Source of the DNA: Hyalella azteca
Lineage: Eukaryota > Arthropoda > Malacostraca > Amphipoda > Hyalellidae
Direction of reading: 5' to 3'
Length of the DNA stretch: 64,000 nt
NCBI RefSeq assembly: GCF_000764305.2
Contig: NW_025937899.1
Location: forward strand, 248,001 to 312,000
Part shown: piece by piece, positions 58,831 through 64,000 of the stretch
How the letters are laid out: each line of letters begins with the position of its first letter
Numbering within the stretch: the first letter of the stretch is position 1
Translations under genes and position numbers: made by a program
Notes under the pieces: generated by a model
Told to the model about the DNA's origin: nothing
The model's input: the letters and a program-made list of their open reading frames with translations, nothing else
Database searches by the model: none

Positions 58831-58866
58831 TTATTACAGTGAAGCTTATATCAATGTTGGTGCAAC

Positions 58867-58965
58867 GAAAACAATATGAGTTGTAAGATCATATTTATGC
58901 GTTGTTTTATACGAAAACATATTGTTTTTATAATACGAAAACAATATGAGTTGTAAGATCAAATC
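58867..58965 (+). repeat. Direct repeat ACGAAAACAATATGAGTTGT, 2 copies
   Basis: A ~28-bp sequence at 58866 recurs near 58937; between them ACGAAAACATATTG is a third partial copy. Confidence 0.85.
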
Positions 58966-60003
58966 CAGAGTTTGAGGAACACCAGTAAAGTGTAACTAGG
59001 AAATAAAGAGAAAATTTAAATAAATAACATTTATTCAAAATGCCCATCATTAGAAACAGTGGTAAGCCTGAGGCACTCTTAAAATTTCTCACAAAATCAC
59101 GAATCAAACGCAAATTTCTGTATTAGATTTAAGCCATTGAGATAGTTGAACAATTGTTATCCGTTCATTTTCAATTATAGCAATAACAAAATCTACAGCT
59201 TTGAGAGCATTAAGATTCGTTTTAAAGTTTCAGAAGTTATGATATTGAAATGAAATACAGAAAATCTTTAATCTGAAAAAACTGAGAAAGATAATTAATA
59301 ATTAATTTAAATATAGTGTAGGCTTGTAAGTCGTGCATCCACTTGAGCTTTACAATCTATTATAAAACAACCCATTTTTTATTGACCGGCAGAATATGCG
59401 CATTTAATGTCTCGGTGCTGGAATCGGCAGTAGTTGCTGACTCAGTTACACTGCGTCAGCAGGACTGTATATATGACTGCCACTGCAACTGTGGACGGAT
59501 TTAATACACTTTATACTCTTTATATTTAATACATTCAAATGCACTTATTTTATTCATGCCAGAACTTGCAGTTGGTCAATGGATATCTGCGTCACTATTT
59601 TATAGCTATTATATAGTTAGCTATATAACATAATATTCAACTGTAATTTTGCTTACCGATATTCTGTTTAAGTTGGGATTTGTCAGTTCAAATGATAACC
59701 TTAAGACGATTCTAAATCTTCTCAAAAATATTGAGAATTGACATAATTTGTATGATCTTTAGCCGTGACAACCAGCTTGCGTAATTTTTGGTAACATGGT
59801 CGTTTATTTCTCTTAACAATAATATGATGGCTGTTTTTATTCATTGTAAATTAAATTTCAATATTTCCATTCATATGAAGAAATTTAAAAATAAGGCCGT
59901 TAAGGGTCTGTAGATCTATTATTAGTTTATTACATGAACAGTTTCGTGAAATTCAGCACATGAGATATAATAAATTCATAAATTTCAATTTTTTTTCACG
60001 CAG
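58966..60003. other. AT-rich spacer, could be intron
   Basis: Contains the inverted TGCTGAC motif at 59435-59461 (separate entry). It ends with a T-rich acceptor-like tract at 59990-60003. Confidence 0.35.
59435..59461. promoter_or_regulatory. Inverted TGCTGAC/GTCAGCA pair (Maf/AP-1-like)
   Basis: TGCTGACTCAG (59435-59445) matches 11 of the 13 bases of the Maf recognition element and contains the AP-1 core TGACTCA. GCGTCAGCA (59453-59461) is the opposite half of the second Maf type. Regulatory function is inferred from motif only. Confidence 0.27.
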
Positions 60004-60240
60004 ATTTATGTTCAAAGATCATGGACATGACGCGCTTCCATCTGTGTTGAGTGAAGACGAGCTATCGCAAGTGCAGCTGCAAATTGTCTTAATTATCAGC
60101 ATCGACACTTGTTCTATGTTCATGATATTCGTACAGAAGTTCGATGACCTCGAGCTTCTTATTTCAGCTAAATATATATGCAGAAGATCGATGACCTCGA
60201 GCTTCTATTTTCAACTAAATATATATGCTAAACATATATG
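60004..60240 (+). other. Candidate exon with partial internal duplication
   Basis: TTTTTTTTCACGCAG ends at 60003 as a strong acceptor. The frame after it contains ATG at 60008 and reads MFKDHGHDALPSVLSEDELS and on, acidic and mixed in composition, then a hydrophobic stretch (QIVLIISIDTCSMFMIFV). The DNA is GC-richer only for the first ~75 bases. The last 95 bases are a 47-bp duplication. I see no certain donor, and no family is recognised. Confidence 0.22.
60137..60232 (+). repeat. ~47-bp direct repeat, 2 copies
   Basis: TCGATGACCTCGAGCTTCT followed by ATTT(C/T)A(G/A)CTAAATATATATGC occurs twice in succession with small differences. Confidence 0.9.
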
Positions 60241-62020
60241 ATAAAATCCAAGTAGAATTACGGTCCAGCAAAATTTATAACTTCAAAATAAATCAGTTTA
60301 GTTATTAGTAGAAACTCGCTGCGTAAAAATTAACTTTTACATTTGAAAAACTTCAATTGATCAATATGGTGCAAATTTAAAGCAAGTTATATTTTGTCTA
60401 ATTTGTCCAGGGTACGAAGGATATAATTTTTTATGCCTTCAAGTTTGCTTTTTAATGCAGTTGAAATTTAATATTTAATATGTCCAAATTCGTCCGCGGT
60501 GTAGCAAGCAAATCAAACTTCAGTTAAAAATTGATTTGCATTGAAATAAGAATCCAAATCGTGCATTTTACGCAATTTTCTTCACCATTTTATTTTAAAT
60601 ACGAAAAACTAGGTTCCCTAGACTATATTTCAGCCATGTCTGAACCTACAAATTTAAGTTCAATTTCAACTGTATAAGATTAAATTGAGTGCGCATTGCG
60701 AGGAACAAGTGACGTGAAAAAAGCACAACTCAATGCCAGCATCCCCATACGTCCAGGTTCTTTCAACGCTTTCCCTCCTAATTCTTTGCCAATGCTGATG
60801 TATGACACTTTTTCGAGGCACAAATATCTATAGAAATTTAAACCATGAAGCCAGCGACCTCTAGAATAGATGGAAGCGTTTCTTTAAAAGCTGTCAGGTT
60901 TTTCCTTGCTAGCAACAGGCGTTGTTCGCTCAGACATAAGCTCGAGGCCAGCCTGCGCGTTCTCCTGAACAGCCTTGCACTCAATACGGGGCCCTCAGCT
61001 GCACCTTACTATGTATGGATCCTTACTTACCTTGATACGGTAATTGCTGTAATTATAGGTTACTTTCTCTAGTTAAAAGTAATCATAGATCTTGTGTTGG
61101 TTTTTCGAGAACACTCAATCAGAAGTGTTCTTTTAGAGAACAGATATTCTGATCAATATAAAATTTAGAAATAGTTTCCGATAAGTGGTTAATATTTATT
61201 TCGCAATTAAAAAAGAGCACAATGTTTTTTATACTTCTTATAAATGTTGCGGTTACAACTAAAAAATTTCAATGTGTCATAGCAAGGCTAAATTTAGTAT
61301 TTAAAACTTAATGCATTTTTAAACGGCTCGTGTAGCATATTCTTAATTTCACGAACCCAAGATAATGCGCTTTTATTAGCAAAAACACCTACGGAAAAGT
61401 CATAATTCAAGTCACGATTTTATCCACCAACCAGGACACGAAATTTGCGTCACATTATACCGAACCCTTGAAATTTATGAAATTCAATTAATATAGAGAA
61501 ATGAACTACAATAAATAAGATATAAATAATAAGAAAGATCTTGCCGTGATCAGCACACCGTGGTCTGCGATATATTTAATGACAGGCGTGATCAACAGCT
61601 GCTCCAAAGACCTTGCCGCTAACGACCCGTGGCACGGCGCTGAATCTCTCCATGTGTTCCGGACGACCGGAAGCTCGGCTATAATCCGGGGGTTTCCATT
61701 CATTTTCTTCACTGTCAATTCATTTTGCAGTGCATGAATGAATGAGAAGTAATAGCTGCATTATATGTGTGGAAAATGAGATAAATTAGCCGCGCAAATT
61801 CATTATTATCACTGTAAATTAATTTTGAGTTTACTTTTCAGACAACTGAAAATTTCTACAATCTGCAATTTCGTGAATTATATAGAAAATTTTCATGCTC
61901 GTGTTTTACCACACCTTTCAATTGGAAGCATTTGAACTCTTATGTTGAGCTCCTTCTTAAACTATCTATAAGTTACTTAAAATACTGCTACCCAAGAGGT
62001 TCTAAAAGAGTTGCGCTTAC
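60241..62020. other. AT-rich spacer
   Basis: 60850-61010 and 61540-61700 are GC-richer and open, without splice or family support. Confidence 0.35.
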
Positions 62021-62176
62021 AACCTGAAAAAGTAACCACCCGCTGAGCATATACAGCGGAGCCCCGGCATCCACGTCGGGTTCCGGAAGCGCGGAGCGAT
62101 CGATACCTGGGACACGGAACGCGTCCGCTGATTTCCTCTGGCGCGGATCACGCCCTTGCCGCGTATACCAAGGCAT
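62021..62176 (-). other. Candidate coding exon, GC-rich
   Basis: Minus strand. A 52-codon frame from ATG 62176-62174 ends at a donor-like GTT|GTAAGC (intron from 62020). The DNA is strikingly GC-rich compared with its flanks. The predicted piece (RSALPEPDVDAGAPLYMLSG and neighbours) is acidic and proline-rich, then turns hydrophobic at its end (LYMLSGWLLFQV), perhaps the start of a membrane segment. An in-frame stop lies just upstream of the ATG and no acceptor is certain. TTACTTTTTCAG at the end can also be read as an acceptor, so the boundary is ambiguous. Confidence 0.25.
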
Positions 62177-63838
62177 TTGTCATTTTCCGCTTTTCTAACT
62201 CAGTGCCACTGTTATTATTGCCTGAGTGGGATTTTAATGTAGTGTACTTAAGGCACGTTTCAGGTACTGCGAGCAGTAGACGAGCATCGGAGTGTGCAAT
62301 TTTGACGAGTAAATTACCGGGGAGAATAAAACTGGGACGCCCGTGGTCTTGTTGATATCGATTATTTAAATGTACCCTCGTATGCGCAGTCTTTCTTCTA
62401 CGGTAAAAACGCCCATGTTCGCATCTCATACGTCACTGCACACAAATGACACTTGAATTTGTCAGAATATTGCTTCGAAAGTGCGTTTAATGGCTTTGCC
62501 GATAGAGCAATCTTGAAGTCAAATAGTGCATGTATAATTACCTAATAACCGCCATCAAGCAGTCAGGCAAAATACTGTTACGATTTCAATTGAAATTGCT
62601 TACCTACAACAATTTTACAAAGTAACAGGGAGGTTTTTTTTTAATTGTGCTTAACAACCTCTTATAAGGTCGTTTGCAACAATCAGTACGTGTCAGCTTT
62701 GCATTCAACTTATGTCACTGATTAATAAGCTTTTTAACATAAATTGAAAAGTTTTTAAAATCTTGAAATGTTTCCTATAAGGCCGTTTCATTTCTTGGTT
62801 GCTATAAATGACAACTTTCTTAGCTCTTGATCCGCGCGCGCCGTAATGTCGGGCGCGGGCGGGAGTGAAACGTCGCGCGCGTGTCAGCGAGATTTCTTAA
62901 ACAACCTTGAGCCACTGAGTTGCCGTCAGATCACCAATTTAGCTAATAAGCGTGGCTGTAAAAAAGTGAAGACAAAGGTTGAGAGAAATGTAGGTCTCTA
63001 GGACTGGGTGTAGCCCCTCAGGAGGGACTAGAGCATGGCAGAGGAAGCTTCTAGGAGGAAGTAGTTGCATCTGCAGCCACCGAGGAAGATGGGTCACAGG
63101 ATCTCGTGCGACTTGAAGGGAAAAGTGTCACGCACGCCAGGCTTTAAATTACCGCAAAATATTGCTTGTTCGATGATGGATGTCTTCAAGGTATTCTTCA
63201 CAATCTACTTTAAGGGGGGTAATGATTGTGATATGTCACTGGATAGCATATAAATCTAGTTAACGCTTGCTTAGATAGAGTGATGCAACCTTATATTTTA
63301 GGCTACTGAAAAGGAACAGATACTCGTGTTATAGCAACAGATACAGCATAGTACGTACAACAACGCTTGCTTAGCAACTTTTGTCTGTAAAGTAGCTACT
63401 CAGTTTTTACGCGCTATAATTAGTGACACGCATCAGGATAGTATTGCGTCTTTTATGTCCTGCTGAGCTGCTATATGGAGCGACATTGTGCATGCTAAAA
63501 TGATATTCAATTCATGATTGAATTTTAAATTGTTCCTAGTAAAAATTAGTACAAAACTAATATATTATTATAGGGATTTCTTGCTGAAACACATCTACTC
63601 TCATATATCTGCCGGGGGAAGTTTTTGACAGTGTATCTTTGTGAAAAGCTCACGAAAATCTCGTGTGGTGTAAAATAAAATAATCCATAAAATAATCTCT
63701 ATTCTTAGTACTAAATACAATATACACATTATTGAGCAGAGTACTCGTTTGATACTTGTGAATGGCTGAATGGATAAAAGGCATTGGTGTTAATGTCTGT
63801 AACAAGTGACAAAAATGACAAAATTTGCCTAGGTGCCC
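62177..63838. other. Spacer with CpG island
   Basis: Contains the CpG-rich island at 62828-62892. 62990-63160 is GC-richer. A frame at 62429-62148 (minus) is open without signals. Confidence 0.35.
62828..62892. promoter_or_regulatory. Very CpG-dense island with GC box
   Basis: CCGCGCGCGCCG, GTCGGGCGCGGGCGGGAG and CGTCGCGCGCG within 65 bases. GGGCGGGAG resembles a GC box. It is likely a promoter or other unmethylated regulatory element; direction unknown. Confidence 0.3.
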
Positions 63839-64000
63839 ATGGGGGAAATGGAGTCTTTACTGAAAGTCAAAAATGAATTGAACTTGGCAAATAATATAAG
63901 GTTTATGAATGAAAAAGACGCTATTATGGTTATACCGAACAAGCTATCAGAGCGCAAATGTCGTATCCTTGGAGATTCTTCAGCTGGAACTAAGCCGAAG
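63839..64000 (+). CDS. Partial open frame running off the window, unassigned
   Basis: ATG at 63839 opens 54 codons (MGEMESLLKVKNELNLANNI and on) without a stop to the window end. The composition is normal for a protein (charged, few Ile/Asn runs), unlike chance frames nearby. TTTGCCTAG immediately upstream (ending 63832) could be a 3' splice site, placing the ATG six bases into an exon; otherwise the in-frame TAG there bounds the frame. The style of the sequence reminded me of retroelement Gag-like proteins, but I cannot support that with a motif. Confidence 0.33.
   Translation, partial: MGEMESLLKVKNELNLANNIRFMNEKDAIMVIPNKLSERKCRILGDSSAGTKPK

Overview
The window looks like a gene-poor stretch of a eukaryotic nuclear genome, most likely an arthropod. 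The base composition is AT-rich, there are no long uninterrupted genes, many tandem arrays have different units, and several short GC-richer patches carry splice-like borders. An amphipod-type crustacean is a guess only. I recognise no known protein, rRNA or tRNA, no transposase or reverse transcriptase, and no operon-like layout. Most short open frames are consequences of repeats whose unit is a multiple of three, or of low-complexity sequence.

Layout. 1-9.7 kb is rich in repeats: an 86-bp array, an 84-bp G-rich array, a degenerate GCTGACAAG array, C-rich and CAG tracts, and a 22-bp G-rich array ending at a sequencing-adapter remnant with an N. 10.4-10.8 kb has two short arrays glued together by a complete adapter junction. 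14-15 kb holds two inverted copies of a ~155-bp fold-back repeat whose third copy is at 55 kb. 17.5 kb has a 34-bp satellite in which every unit encodes a small hairpin. 29-34.5 kb contains five separate tandem arrays (units 45, 31, ~46, 28 and 24 bp). 37-40 kb holds a small hairpin, the best coding candidate (minus strand, 38.3-38.5 kb, secretory-like N-terminus followed by a splice donor), a 31-bp array and an exon-like patch. 40.4-44.2 kb is a ~2.2-kb duplication interrupted by another full adapter junction and a 22-bp array. 47-64 kb is mostly AT-rich spacer with two- and three-copy repeats, a few exon-like patches and CpG-rich islands, and ends in a partial open frame.

The most consequential observation concerns assembly. 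The 38-bp palindrome made of two 19-bp Tn5 mosaic ends occurs perfectly at 10534-10571 and 41998-42035, with a truncated copy at 8783-8800. This is the junction adapter of Nextera mate-pair libraries. The sequence on either side of these points may not be contiguous in the organism, and the apparent 2.2-kb tandem duplication may be two alleles joined artificially. Biological candidates worth testing are the hairpin satellite, the putative secreted-peptide exon, a 36-nt microexon with strong splice signals, and several exon-like patches. None is strong enough to call a described system.
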